From Methylovulum miyakonense HT12 (GTDB lineage: Bacteria > Pseudomonadota > Gammaproteobacteria > Methylococcales > Methylomonadaceae), in contig NZ_KB913025.1 of assembly GCF_000384075.1 (NCBI RefSeq), forward strand, positions 1,058,119 through 1,122,118: a DNA stretch of 64,000 nt, read 5' to 3'. The notes under the pieces were generated by a model that was given only the letters and a program-made list of their open reading frames with translations, did no database searches and was not told the origin of the DNA. Both the position numbers and the translations under genes were made by a program. Of the stretch, positions 1-9,089 are shown in pieces (the first letter of the stretch is position 1; the number at the start of each line of letters is the position of its first letter).

Positions 1-804
1 TCCCCCGGTAATTTCCACCGCCAAGGCCACCGCCGTTTTCAGCGGGCATCCCTTCAGCAAAATGCCCAAAACCCTTAATTGTTCCGGTGAAACTTCCTGC
101 TCGGTTTTTTCAAGCACCGCCCCATCGACAATCACCACAAACTCGCCTTTACGCATGTTTTCTTCACGCGCCACCAAGGCCAGCGCGTCCGCCAAATTGG
201 TTTTGACGATGGTTTCGTGCAATTTGGTCAACTCGCGGGCGATGACAATTTCCCTATCTAATGGCAACACCGCCGCCATATCTTCCAAACACGCCAGAAT
301 GCGGTGGCTGGATTCATAGATCACCCAGGTCACCGGGCTTAAAACCCGTTCGCTGAAAAATGCCTTACGCGCCGAAGACGTACGCGGCGCGAACCCCTCA
401 AAGGTGAATTGGCTGACAGGCAAACCCGCCGCCGACAAGGCCGCAATCAAGGCGCAAGCGCCAGGGATTGGCACCACATCCAGCCCCGCGTCTTTCACCA
501 ACTTGACCAAGGGCATTCCCGGATCGCTTAACAACGGCGTTCCCGCATCCGACACCAGCGCGATAGACAAGCCTTCGCGTAATTTTTCCAATAGCATCAG
601 CGAGGCTTTATCTTCATTATGCTGATGCAAAGACACTTTTTTATTGCTGATGCCGTAATGGCTTAGCAATAGGCCGACATGGCGCGTGTCTTCCGCCGCA
701 ATCAAATCCACCTGCTTTAAGGTCTCAATCGCCCGAAAACTAATATCGCCCAAGTTACCTATCGGCGTGGCAACCACGTATAATTTACCGCATTGATTTG
801 CCAT
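1..804 (-). CDS. rsmI: 16S rRNA (cytidine-1402-2'-O)-methyltransferase RsmI, 3' end cut by window edge
   Basis: The frame is open from ATG at 804 to the window edge (268 codons), so about 10-20 C-terminal residues are probably missing. The N-terminus reads MANQCGKLYVVATPIGNLGD, followed by the family blocks AAEDTRHVGLLL, SDAGTPLLSDPG and VPIPGACALIAALSAAGLP. These are the SAM-binding tetrapyrrole-methylase fold of RsmI. Family knowledge: it 2'-O-methylates C1402 in the decoding centre of 16S rRNA. It is transcribed away from yraN, with about 150 bp between the two starts, and the two share the promoter region. Identification is secure. Confidence 0.95.
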   Translation of the reverse strand, partial: MANQCGKLYVVATPIGNLGDISFRAIETLKQVDLIAAEDTRHVGLLLSHYGISNKKVSLHQHNEDKASLMLLEKLREGLSIALVSDAGTPLLSDPGMPLVKLVKDAGLDVVPIPGACALIAALSAAGLPVSQFTFEGFAPRTSSARKAFFSERVLSPVTWVIYESSHRILACLEDMAAVLPLDREIVIARELTKLHETIVKTNLADALALVAREENMRKGEFVVIVDGAVLEKTEQEVSPEQLRVLGILLKGCPLKTAVALAVEITGG

Positions 805-953
805 GTATTTTTCTCCACTCACTGTAGGCACGACCATGAGCCGTACTAATCACCTGCCCAAACACCGCAGACCGTCAGGCGATTATAACAGCATCAACCC
901 CACAGGCTTGGCCCCGTTCCTCAGCCCACGGCTTGCCACAACCGGAAAGCAAC

Positions 954-1319
954 ATGCTCTTCGCCAATAACAAAACCAAAGCCGCGCATCTCGCCACGGG
1001 CGAACAAGCCGAACAACACGCAGAAAAACACCTGCTCAAACACGGTTTGAAATTAGTCTGCCGCAATTTCCGTTGCAAACACGGCGAACTGGATTTAATC
1101 ATGACCGACCAGCAAGCTTTGGTCATTATCGAAGTCCGCTACCGCAAAACCGACCGCTTCGGCTCCGCCACCGAAAGCATCACCCCCACCAAACAAGCCC
1201 GCATCATCGCCGCCACCCAAACTTATTTGATGGCAAACAAAATCAATCCGCCACTACGGTTTGACGTGGTTGCGCTATCGGGGGATGGACGGTTGGAATG
1301 GGTGAAGAATGCGTTCTGA
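954..1319 (+). CDS. yraN: YraN family protein (UPF0102)
   Basis: 121 residues from ATG 954. An in-frame ATG at 933 would add seven residues; 954 is preferred because GGAAAG lies about six bases upstream. Recognisable family blocks are ATGEQAEQHAEKHLLKHG, CRNFRCKHGELDLIM and VIIEVRYRKTDRFG, the E-x-D and E-V-x-Y/K pattern of an endonuclease-like fold. The canonical V-K-x-R is VRYRK here. The biochemical role of the family is unsettled. In E. coli yraN lies between rsmI-lpoA and diaA-dolP; here the order is kept without lpoA. Confidence 0.9.
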   Translation: MLFANNKTKAAHLATGEQAEQHAEKHLLKHGLKLVCRNFRCKHGELDLIMTDQQALVIIEVRYRKTDRFGSATESITPTKQARIIAATQTYLMANKINPPLRFDVVALSGDGRLEWVKNAF

Positions 1320-1335
1320 TGCGTATGGCTTAGGC

Positions 1336-1440
1336 AGGATGGGCTGAACGAAGGGAGGCCAATCATAGTTTAGCGATAGCGTAACCCGACGAATCAGCAC
1401 CCAAATGTCGGGTTACGCTTACGCTAACCCGACCTACGAA
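1336..1440. repeat. Two adjacent dispersed palindromic repeats between yraN and diaA
   Basis: The gap 1320-1687 has no gene. It contains two repeat units. The first (1336-1360, GGATGGGCTG then GAAGGGA) recurs in inverted orientation at 21307-21337. The second (about 1369-1440) is an inverted repeat: TAGCGATAGCGTAACCCGAC at 1371-1390 faces GTCGGGTTACGC at 1407-1418, and the right arm runs on to ACCCGACCTACGAA. A second copy lies at 34357-34438. These look like REP/MITE-type intergenic elements. The rest of the gap (1441-1687) shows nothing I can name beyond the probable diaA promoter region. Confidence 0.8.
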
Positions 1441-1687
1441 TCTATTTCGTCGCCCAACATCGCAACGGACCATTCTGTGTTATGCTTTTTATCACGTTAG
1501 CATTTTCAAGCTTCAAGCCAACATAATTAAGCCGGGGCACGCCTATTTGCCAAGCTCCATGGCGATTTCCATAAGGCGGCCAAGCCTTGTATTTCCAGGC
1601 CACCACCCTAAATTACAGCTTTAGCGCATTCCCCATTTATAATCGCTTACTTACCGCTAGATTTCCATCATTTCACCTAACCGCCCC

Positions 1688-2269
1688 ATGAGCTTACAAG
1701 ACCGCATCATCAACCATTTCACCGATAGCATCCAAACCCAACAGGAAACGTTGGGGTTGTTGTGCGAGCTGATCGAATACGCTTCGCAACGGCTGGTTTC
1801 CACGCTATTAAATGATAAAAAAATCTTCACCTGCGGGAATGGGCGTTCCGCCGCCAGTGCGCAACTGCTGGCTTCGGCCTTGTTGAACCAATACGAACGC
1901 GACCGCCCGTCCTTGCCTGTGATTGGCTTGAGCACCGATGTGGTGACGATGACGGGCATTGCCAATGACCACCATTTTGATGAGATTTTTGCCAAGCAAC
2001 TTCGCGCCCTAGGCCAAAGCGGCGATATTTTGGTGGTTTATTGCGACAGCAGCAACGCCGCCAACCTCGCCAAAGCCATTGCCGTGGCGCACGATAAGGA
2101 CATGTCCGTAGTGGCGTTGACGGGCAATGGCGGGATGCTTTCGCAATTATTAAATGAAGTGGACATAGATATCCGTGTGCCTAGCGATTCCCGCGCCCAT
2201 ATCCAGGAGATCCATATCCTGATCACCCATTGCCTGTGTGACCTGATCGACCATCAATTGTTTGGTTAA
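1688..2269 (+). CDS. diaA: SIS-domain protein, DiaA-like (phosphoheptose isomerase family)
   Basis: 193 residues. A single SIS domain covers nearly the whole protein: FTCGNGRSAASAQ (about 48-60), the block LLNQYERDRPSLPVIGLSTD, GIANDHHFDEIFAKQLRALGQSGD and the C-terminal QEIHILITHCLCDLID. The RPSLP and IANDxxxDE-F-AKQ-RALG blocks match DiaA more closely than GmhA. Family knowledge: DiaA binds DnaA and promotes timely initiation of replication, whereas GmhA isomerises sedoheptulose-7-phosphate. The Gly-to-Arg change in the usual CGNGGSA loop also argues against GmhA activity. The position between yraN and dolP supports diaA. Confidence 0.85.
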   Translation: MSLQDRIINHFTDSIQTQQETLGLLCELIEYASQRLVSTLLNDKKIFTCGNGRSAASAQLLASALLNQYERDRPSLPVIGLSTDVVTMTGIANDHHFDEIFAKQLRALGQSGDILVVYCDSSNAANLAKAIAVAHDKDMSVVALTGNGGMLSQLLNEVDIDIRVPSDSRAHIQEIHILITHCLCDLIDHQLFG

Positions 2270-2300
2270 CTTCCCCCACAAGACCTGCTTAAGGTGAGCC

Positions 2301-2876
2301 ATGAAAAAATATTTACTCCTGCCCATAGCCCTATTTAGCCTCAACGGCTGCACAACCACGCCCGTGAATGAGGCGGAACTGGCTGCCGAACTGGCGCAAG
2401 GCCGCCGCAGCCGCGAGGCGCTTATCATAGACCAAGCCATTGAAGCCGATAGCTATGATGAGCTCAGTGGCGACAAAGAACTCTTTGGACAAACCCATAT
2501 CAATGTCCATGCTTTTAATGGCGCGGCCTTGGTGACGGGCGAGGCGCCCACCGAAGCCCTGCGCAGCAAAATCATCGGCATTATCCGTCTAGTTGACGAT
2601 GTCAAACTGGTGCACAACAAAGTCGCCGTCGCCGAGCCTAGCGACCTGCAGTCCCGCGCCAGGGATGCGGAGCTGGCGGACAACATCCGCTCCGCACTAG
2701 ATAAAATCCGCACCCTTCAAGGCTTCAACCCTGCAATGGTCAAGGCCTACGTTGAAAACGGCGTGGTTTACCTGATGGGTAAAGTCCACCGCAATGAAGG
2801 GACTGTCGTTATTAACTTGGTCAGATACCAACCTAATGTCAAACAAATCATCACCGTCTTTGAATACCTCGATTGA
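2301..2876 (+). CDS. dolP: Outer-membrane lipoprotein with two BON domains, DolP-like
   Basis: 191 residues. The N-terminus MKKYLLLPIALFSLNGC is a lipoprotein signal with lipobox LNGC (Cys17). Two BON domains follow, at about 48-115 (ending DVKLVHNKVAV) and 125-190 (GVVYLMGKVHRNEGT and the second repeat end VKQIITVFEYLD). Family knowledge: DolP (YraP) is an outer-membrane lipoprotein that binds anionic phospholipid and supports envelope integrity and BAM function. It starts 31 bp after diaA and overlaps the next gene by 41 bp, so the three genes probably form one operon. Confidence 0.88.
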   Translation: MKKYLLLPIALFSLNGCTTTPVNEAELAAELAQGRRSREALIIDQAIEADSYDELSGDKELFGQTHINVHAFNGAALVTGEAPTEALRSKIIGIIRLVDDVKLVHNKVAVAEPSDLQSRARDAELADNIRSALDKIRTLQGFNPAMVKAYVENGVVYLMGKVHRNEGTVVINLVRYQPNVKQIITVFEYLD

Positions 2877-4266
2877 CCTGCCGCCCTTGCCCGCTGGCTT
2901 CATCGCGGCCTTGGCGCAGGTTTTTGCCGCCAACGGGTTGCTGACCAAGCCGGAAGATTGCTGGGCGTATGGTTACGACAACAGCCGCCGCCACGTATTG
3001 CCGCAAGCCGTGGTGTTCCCGGCCACGCACGAACAAGTCGCCGCCACTGTCACCGTCTGTAATGACTACCTAGTGCCGCTGACCACGCGCGGGCGCGGTA
3101 CGGGCACGACGGGCGCAACCGTGCCGCTGAAAGGCGGTTTGGTCATGTCGCTGGAGCGGATGGACCAAGTTTTGGAATTTTCGCCCGACAACCGCTACAT
3201 CCGCGTGCAGCCCGGCATCACCAACCAGCAAGTGCAGGATATTGTGAAGGAAAAAGGCTTTTTCTGGCCTCCTGACCCGACCAGCGCGGCGTTTTGCAGC
3301 ATCGGCGGCAACCTCGCCTACAACTCCGCAGGCCCCCGCGCCGTAAAATATGGCACGCCGCGCGAAAACACGCTGGGCTTACGCGCCGTCACCGGGGCAG
3401 GCAAGGAAATCAAAGTCGGCGTGTTCACCAGCAAAGGCGTGGTGGGCTACGATTTGACACGGCTGATTATCGGCTCGGAAGGCACATTGGCGGTCATCAC
3501 CGAAGCCACCTTAAAGCTCACGCCGCTACCGGAAGCCACCAAAACCTTACGCGCCGTTTATCAAAACGTGTTCGCCGCCGCCAAAGCCGTCGCGGCGATT
3601 ATGGCCCAGCCTGTGGTGCCGTGCGCCTTGGAATTCATCGACGGCAACGCCATCAACATGATCCGGCAATATTCCACTTGCGACTTGCCCGAAAACGCAG
3701 GCGCGATTTTGATGATGGAAGTGGACGGGCAACTTGAAGGCTTGGACAACGCCGCGCAAAAAGTCGCCGACAGTGCCAAAAATGACGGTTTGCTGGACAT
3801 CCGCGTCGCCCAAACCAAGGAAGAAGTCGCCGCCCTGTGGCAAACCCGCAAAGCCTTGTCCCCCGCATTGCGCAAAGTCGCGCCTAAGAAAATCAATGAA
3901 GATGTCGTCGTCCCGGTCACGGAAATCCCGACGCTGATCGCTGGATTGGATGAACTGTCCAAACAATACCAATTGCCGATCATCAATTTCGGCCATGCGG
4001 GTAACGGCAATATCCACGTCAACCTATTGCTTAACCCAGACGACCCCGAACAAAGCGCACGGGCGCACCAATGTTTGGATGAAGTGTTCTCGCTAGTGCT
4101 CAAATTGAACGGCACGCTGTCGGGCGAGCATGGTGTGGGCTTAGAAAAACGTGATTTTGTCGATAGGGAACTGGATGCCAATTCGCTGGAGCTCATGCGT
4201 AACATCAAGCATCAGTTCGACCCGAAAGGCATTTTGAACCCTGACAAGATGTTGCCATTAATTTAA
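2836..4266 (+). CDS. FAD-linked oxidase, GlcD / D-lactate dehydrogenase type
   Basis: 476 residues from ATG 2836, which overlaps dolP by 41 bp; a further in-frame start upstream would lie deeper inside dolP. The N-terminal PCMH FAD-binding domain carries PLTTRGRGTGTTGATVPLKG, then GGNLAYNSAGPRAVKYG and GVVGYDLTRLIIGSEGTLAV. The C-terminal FAD-oxidase domain has NFGHAGNGNIHVNLL and LSGEHGVGLEKRDF, with the metal and substrate histidines of the family. Members oxidise 2-hydroxy acids (glycolate, D-lactate, D-2-hydroxyglutarate) and pass electrons to quinone or cytochrome. No GlcE or GlcF partner is adjacent, so a stand-alone D-lactate or D-2-hydroxyacid dehydrogenase is more likely than glycolate oxidase. 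Exact substrate unknown. Confidence 0.85.
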   Translation: MSNKSSPSLNTSIDLPPLPAGFIAALAQVFAANGLLTKPEDCWAYGYDNSRRHVLPQAVVFPATHEQVAATVTVCNDYLVPLTTRGRGTGTTGATVPLKGGLVMSLERMDQVLEFSPDNRYIRVQPGITNQQVQDIVKEKGFFWPPDPTSAAFCSIGGNLAYNSAGPRAVKYGTPRENTLGLRAVTGAGKEIKVGVFTSKGVVGYDLTRLIIGSEGTLAVITEATLKLTPLPEATKTLRAVYQNVFAAAKAVAAIMAQPVVPCALEFIDGNAINMIRQYSTCDLPENAGAILMMEVDGQLEGLDNAAQKVADSAKNDGLLDIRVAQTKEEVAALWQTRKALSPALRKVAPKKINEDVVVPVTEIPTLIAGLDELSKQYQLPIINFGHAGNGNIHVNLLLNPDDPEQSARAHQCLDEVFSLVLKLNGTLSGEHGVGLEKRDFVDRELDANSLELMRNIKHQFDPKGILNPDKMLPLI

Positions 4267-4354
4267 CGGGATTTATTTTCACCCATCGCCCGTGCCTTAA
4301 ACAGGCATTTACAAAGCCCTGTCCAGCCGACATGCACCCCATTAACCTAAACAC

Positions 4355-5956
4355 ATGCTAAGAATCACTGAATTAAAACTTCCCTTAGACCACACTGAAG
4401 ACATGCTGTCCACCGCCATCCTGCAAAGGTTGGCGGTCAAACCTGAGCAATTGTCTGGCTTTACGATATTCCGCCAAGGTAACGATGCACGTAAGCGGGA
4501 TGCCATATTGCTGGTTTACACACTGGATGTGTCACTCACTAACGAAGCCGAAGTGCTGGTACGTTTTCACGATGACCCGCAGATTTCGCTGACCCCAGAC
4601 ACCACTTACCGTTTCGTCGCCCAAGCCCCGGAAAATCTGGCCGAACGGCCTATCGTCATCGGCACTGGCCCTTGCGGGTTGTTTGTCGGCCTGATCCTCG
4701 CCCAAATGGGCTTCCGGCCGCTGATCCTGGAGCGCGGCAAGGAAGTCCGCGAACGCACGAAAGACACATTTGGATTGTGGCGCAAACGGGTGTTCAACCC
4801 TGAATCAAATGTGCAATTTGGCGAAGGCGGGGCGGGGACGTTTTCTGACGGCAAACTTTATACCCAAATCAAAGACCCCAACCACTACGGGCGCAAGGTG
4901 TTGACCGAGTTTGTCAAAGCAGGCGCCCCACCGGAAATATTGCGCGTTAGCAAGCCGCATATCGGCACTTATCGGCTGGTGTCCATGGTCGAACATATAC
5001 GCGCCAGCATTGAAACCTTGGGCGGGGAAATCCGTTTCCAAAGCCGGGTTGATGACCTGGAAATTGTTGACAATGAAGTGCGGGGCGTGACGCTGGCCAG
5101 CGGTGAAACCCTAGCCAGCCGCCATATCGTGTTTGCGGTTGGCCACAGCGCCCGGGACACCTTCAAAATGCTCTATGGGCGTGGCGTCTATATTGAGGCC
5201 AAGCCCTTTTCTGTGGGTTTCCGTATCGAACATCCACAGTCCTTGATAGATGCCTGCCGTTATGGCAAACACGCCGGGCATCCCTTGCTGGGCGCCGCCG
5301 ATTACAAACTGGTCCATCATTGCCAAAATGGGCGTTCGGTGTACAGCTTCTGTATGTGCCCTGGCGGTACGGTTGTCGCCGCCACATCCGAAGCAGGGCA
5401 TGTGGTGACTAACGGCATGAGCCAGTATTCACGCAATGAACGCAACGCCAACAGCGGTATCGTCGTTGGCGTCACGCCTGACGATTATCCAGGCCATCCC
5501 TTGGCTGGCATAGATTTCCAACGCCAATTGGAAGCCCAGGCTTTTGTGTTGGGGGGCGGGACTTATGATGCACCCGGGCAATTGGTCGGTGATTTTCTCG
5601 CCCATCGCCCGTCCACCCGGTTCGGCAGCGTTTTGCCCTCTTACACGCCAGGTGTGCATTTGGGCGATTTGTCCACCGCCCTACCCGAATATGCAGTTAC
5701 CGCCATCCGCGAAGCTTTACCGGCTTTCGGTAAAAAAATCAAAGGCTTTGCAATGGACGACGCGCTTTTGACGGGGGTGGAAACGCGCACGTCTTCGCCT
5801 ATCCGCATAAAACGCAACGGGCAGTACCAAAGCATCAACACCAAGGGTTTGTACCCTGCCGGAGAAGGCGCGGGTTATGCGGGCGGCATTTTATCGGCGG
5901 CGGTGGACGGCATTAAAGTTGCCGAAGCGGTGGCGTTGGCAATGGTTGGTAGTTAA
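4355..5956 (+). CDS. NAD(P)/FAD-dependent oxidoreductase, COG2509-type
   Basis: 533 residues. An N-terminal domain of about 95 residues (MLRITELKLPLDHTEDML) precedes a Rossmann FAD site, IVIGTGPCGLFVGLILAQMG at about 100-119, with acidic LERG at the end of the second strand. Family signatures follow: NVQFGEGGAGTFSDGKLYT, IVFAVGHSARDTF, a glycine-rich C-terminal FAD contact GLYPAGEGAGYAGGILSA. The family is conserved but its substrate has not been established; members are annotated only as FAD-dependent dehydrogenases. About 90 bp separate it from the preceding FAD oxidase, so co-transcription is possible but not shown. Confidence 0.85.
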   Translation: MLRITELKLPLDHTEDMLSTAILQRLAVKPEQLSGFTIFRQGNDARKRDAILLVYTLDVSLTNEAEVLVRFHDDPQISLTPDTTYRFVAQAPENLAERPIVIGTGPCGLFVGLILAQMGFRPLILERGKEVRERTKDTFGLWRKRVFNPESNVQFGEGGAGTFSDGKLYTQIKDPNHYGRKVLTEFVKAGAPPEILRVSKPHIGTYRLVSMVEHIRASIETLGGEIRFQSRVDDLEIVDNEVRGVTLASGETLASRHIVFAVGHSARDTFKMLYGRGVYIEAKPFSVGFRIEHPQSLIDACRYGKHAGHPLLGAADYKLVHHCQNGRSVYSFCMCPGGTVVAATSEAGHVVTNGMSQYSRNERNANSGIVVGVTPDDYPGHPLAGIDFQRQLEAQAFVLGGGTYDAPGQLVGDFLAHRPSTRFGSVLPSYTPGVHLGDLSTALPEYAVTAIREALPAFGKKIKGFAMDDALLTGVETRTSSPIRIKRNGQYQSINTKGLYPAGEGAGYAGGILSAAVDGIKVAEAVALAMVGS

Positions 5957-5974
5957 CATCGGCATCAACGCCAC

Positions 5975-6029
5975 GCCGCAGGCTGGGCAAAACATGGGCT
6001 AGGTGACGGACAGGAGCCTAGCCTGCGGC
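5975..6029. repeat. Inverted repeat between convergent genes
   Basis: A perfect 10-bp inverted repeat, GCCGCAGGCT (5975-5984) and AGCCTGCGGC (6020-6029), encloses a second pair GGCTAGG (5997-6003) / CCTAGCC (6017-6023) that overlaps the right outer arm, so two alternative stems are possible. It lies between the stop of the plus-strand oxidoreductase and the stop of the minus-strand lipoprotein. It may act as a factor-assisted terminator or be a small dispersed palindrome; there is no T-tract. Confidence 0.5.
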
Positions 6030-6065
6030 TTTAGCTGCAAGCAAATTTGAAGGGAAATGGAAAAC

Positions 6066-6419
6066 CTATTTGGCACGTTTTGTGGAGTTATAATTGTAAG
6101 AGCTCACAACCCCCCGCTTGTCGAACTTGATCACTAAATCTTCGGCTTGGTTTTCGCCAAATGCCGTTAGGTAATAATTTCCGTAGGTCCATGTTTTCAG
6201 GCCGTTATCAATGCCCGTACGCCATGGGGTACCGAAGGTGGTAAAGACATCGTTTTGCGTCGTTTCGCCAATGCGGATCGACTGCACTTGGCCCGCAGGG
6301 AATTCATGCCCGACCGTAGCGCACCCGGCCACCATTAAAAGACATGACATGGCCAGGCAACGGCGGACCCAATGCAACGGCCCCGAAGAAAACATATTAC
6401 AGTTCATAGCAGATTTCAT
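6066..6419 (-). CDS. Small lipoprotein, BamE/SmpA-like fold
   Basis: 117 residues if the ATG at 6419 is used; ATG 6428 and TTG 6434 are alternatives, and a GGGG tract lies about 9 bases before 6419. Charged RR is followed by the hydrophobic stretch LAMSCLLMVAGC, a lipobox. The mature part has IRIGETTQNDVFTTFGTPWR, the pattern G-x-T-x-x-D-V-x-x-x-F-G-x-P typical of SmpA/OmlA/BamE folds, then KTWTYGNYY and a strand LVIKFDKRGVVSSY. It is probably an envelope lipoprotein with a BamE-like fold, not necessarily BamE itself. Confidence 0.75.
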   Translation of the reverse strand: MKSAMNCNMFSSGPLHWVRRCLAMSCLLMVAGCATVGHEFPAGQVQSIRIGETTQNDVFTTFGTPWRTGIDNGLKTWTYGNYYLTAFGENQAEDLVIKFDKRGVVSSYNYNSTKRAK

Positions 6420-6586
6420 GAATATCATCCCCAAAAAGAATTATCGTGATTGTAAAAGTCTTATCTGTCAACTACCTACCACCAAGAACCCCGTTTAATT
6501 TCCGGTAAAACCTCCCCAACGGCTATAGCCCTGCAAAAACCAGCCAAAGCCGTCGTTTTTACTTCATACGTAGCTCTGGACAACAC

Positions 6587-9070
6587 CTAAATGCTTTGCG
6601 GTTTAGGCTGGTGCCCTTTAAGGCATAAGGCTTCAAAATCTTTCGCCGCCATCGGATGGTGCCAAAAAAAACCCTGGCCATTCTCACAGCCCAATTGGGT
6701 CAATTGCTCGGCCTGCTCATGGGTTTCTATGCCTTCTGCCAAGGTCTGCAATTCGAGCGTCTTGCCCAATTGTATGATGGCCTGGACTATAGCGCTATCT
6801 TCGCTTTTGCCGGAACTAAGCCCCCGGGTAAAAGATTGGTCGATTTTTAATTTGTTGATTGGAAATTGTTTGAGATAACTTAGCGAAGAATAGCCGGTAC
6901 CAAAATCATCTATGGCAAAACTGATGCCCAGCGCCTTCAGTTCATGGATCACTTTAATCACCGAATGGCTGTCAACCATCAGCACGGATTCAGTCAGCTC
7001 CAGCTCAAGATACTTAGGCTCCAAGCCGGAAAGGGCCAACGCCGCTTTCACCGACTCCACCAAATCACCACGCCTGAACTGCACTGACGATATATTGACA
7101 GTGACCAATAGCTTTAAGCCCACATCATGCCAGTGGCGGTTCTGTAAACACGCCTGTTGCAAGACCCAATTGCCGATCGGCAGCATCATGCCATTGTCTT
7201 CTGCGATAGGGATAAATTTTTTAGGCGGTATGCTGGTGAGCTTATCAGGTTGCCACCGTAACAGGGCTTCCACACCGATAATATGGTTGTCATGTAAAGC
7301 AAACATGGGTTGGAAATATAATTGGAATTGCTTTTTTTCCAATGCCACCAGCAGTTTGCTTTCGATGGTGACGCGTTCGATTGACGCTTGGTCCATATCT
7401 TCGGCAAAAAATTTGAAGGTGTTCCGGCCTTTATTTTTCGCCGCGTACATCGCGGTGTCAGCTTTGGTCAGCAGCTTTTGGAAAGATATGCCGTCTATAG
7501 GGAACAGGCTGATGCCAATGCTGAACGAGGTGGAAACGGTAACCCCTTCGATGGCGAACGGTTTATGCAATTGTTCGAGGATTTTCATGGCAATGCGTGT
7601 CGCTATTTTGGCGTCAGGCAGATCGGTAAGGATAATGATAAATTCGTCACCGCCTTGGCGGCATACCGAATCCACCTGCCGGACGCAATGCGACAGACGG
7701 CCCGCGATCCCTTGCAGCAAAAGGTCTCCGACATTATGCCCCAGGGTATCGTTGATCTGCTTGAAGCGGTCCAAATCAAGGAACAATACCGCCACCAAGG
7801 TATTGTTCCGTAATGCCTGGGCCTTGGCCTGGTCGAAACGGTCGTTCAGTAAAGTGCGGTTAGGCAACTTAGTCAATGCATCGTGATGAGCCAGATATTC
7901 GATTTTGGCTTCTGCGGCTTTCCGGCCTGTGATGTCGGAAAAAATGCAGATATAGTTGGTGATGAAACCTTGGGAGTTGCGGATGACAGAAATCCCCAGC
8001 AACACGGGATAGGTTTCACCATTTTTACGGACATCCCAGATTTCACCTTGCCAATAACCATTTTCCTTAACGGCTTTGCACATGCCTTGGTAATAAGCCT
8101 GGTCATGTTGCTGGGTGGACAAGATATAAGGCGTCTTGTTTCTCGCCTCACTTTCCAGATAACCGGTGATCCTGCTATAGGCCTCGTTGCTGGATAAAAT
8201 CCTGGTGTTGGCGTCACAAAGGATGATGCCTTCACCGCTGTATTCAAATACTTTCGCCAACAGCTGCAACCTGTCGGCGGCTATTTTGCTGTCGTTGATG
8301 TCGGTATAAGTGCCTAACATCCTCAAGGGTCGGCCATCATGATCCCGTTCCACAATACTGCCCAAACATAAGACCCACTTCCAAGAACCGTCAGCACAAC
8401 GCTGCCTAAATTCAACCCGGTACTCAGGAAGTTCACCCGCCAAATAAGCTTGGCAAGTGGCATTGATCAGGTCAAAATCGCCAGGGTGGATGTTCGAGGA
8501 CCAATTATCAAGCGTGATCGCCGTATATTCTTGAGGGTCATAGCCCAACATGTTGGCGAACTCGCCATTCACGACACCCTGGTCGGTTTGGATATTAAAA
8601 TCCCACATCCCTTGCTTTGCGGCGGACAACGACAAACGCAAGCGTTCTTCACTTTGCCGCAATTGCCGCTGTTTCTCGGACAATAATTGGTTCATCAAAC
8701 GGTTCCGCAAGACGAAACGGACACGATAAGGCAGCAGCATCCATTGCATTGGCTTGCCGATAAAATCGGTCGCCCCTAACTGATAAGCCAGTTCCACACA
8801 CTGGATATCCTCAACGGCGGTCATCATGACTATCGGCACCTCGCTGTGCAGCTCGCCACAGAGCAGGCGCAAACACTCAAAACCATCCATTTCGGGCATG
8901 ATGACATCAAGCAGCACCAAGTCAGGTGGCTTAGCCATAAACAAGGCTATGCCTTGCCGGCCATTTTCGGCCTCCATGATTTCAAAACCATTCCTACCCA
9001 AAGCCTCAGATGCCAACATCCGGCTCATCGCATCATCATCAATAATCAGGACCCGTGGCTTATCAGTCAT
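6587..9070 (-). CDS. Response regulator REC-PAS-PAS-GGDEF-EAL, c-di-GMP turnover
   Basis: 827 residues from ATG 9070; a start at 9100 would overlap the preceding gene. REC domain (about 1-120) with IIDDDAMS, phospho-acceptor DLVLLDVIMPEMDGFECL and lysine in FIGKPMQW. Two PAS domains (about 145-265 and 275-390). The GGDEF domain looks active: LDLDRFKQINDTLGHNVGD, signature RQGGDEFIIIL, and the product-inhibition I-site RQVD just before it. The EAL domain also looks active: IGVEALLRW, VNISSVQF, LELELTES, DDFGTGYSSL, KLKIDQSF and LAEGIE. Last gene of a six-gene operon, 19 bp after its neighbour. It probably switches between making and breaking c-di-GMP on phosphorylation by the upstream hybrid kinase. 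Confidence 0.92.
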   Translation of the reverse strand: MTDKPRVLIIDDDAMSRMLASEALGRNGFEIMEAENGRQGIALFMAKPPDLVLLDVIMPEMDGFECLRLLCGELHSEVPIVMMTAVEDIQCVELAYQLGATDFIGKPMQWMLLPYRVRFVLRNRLMNQLLSEKQRQLRQSEERLRLSLSAAKQGMWDFNIQTDQGVVNGEFANMLGYDPQEYTAITLDNWSSNIHPGDFDLINATCQAYLAGELPEYRVEFRQRCADGSWKWVLCLGSIVERDHDGRPLRMLGTYTDINDSKIAADRLQLLAKVFEYSGEGIILCDANTRILSSNEAYSRITGYLESEARNKTPYILSTQQHDQAYYQGMCKAVKENGYWQGEIWDVRKNGETYPVLLGISVIRNSQGFITNYICIFSDITGRKAAEAKIEYLAHHDALTKLPNRTLLNDRFDQAKAQALRNNTLVAVLFLDLDRFKQINDTLGHNVGDLLLQGIAGRLSHCVRQVDSVCRQGGDEFIIILTDLPDAKIATRIAMKILEQLHKPFAIEGVTVSTSFSIGISLFPIDGISFQKLLTKADTAMYAAKNKGRNTFKFFAEDMDQASIERVTIESKLLVALEKKQFQLYFQPMFALHDNHIIGVEALLRWQPDKLTSIPPKKFIPIAEDNGMMLPIGNWVLQQACLQNRHWHDVGLKLLVTVNISSVQFRRGDLVESVKAALALSGLEPKYLELELTESVLMVDSHSVIKVIHELKALGISFAIDDFGTGYSSLSYLKQFPINKLKIDQSFTRGLSSGKSEDSAIVQAIIQLGKTLELQTLAEGIETHEQAEQLTQLGCENGQGFFWHHPMAAKDFEALCLKGHQPKPQSI

Positions 9071-9089
9071 GCCTGTTCTTCTTGGCAGG

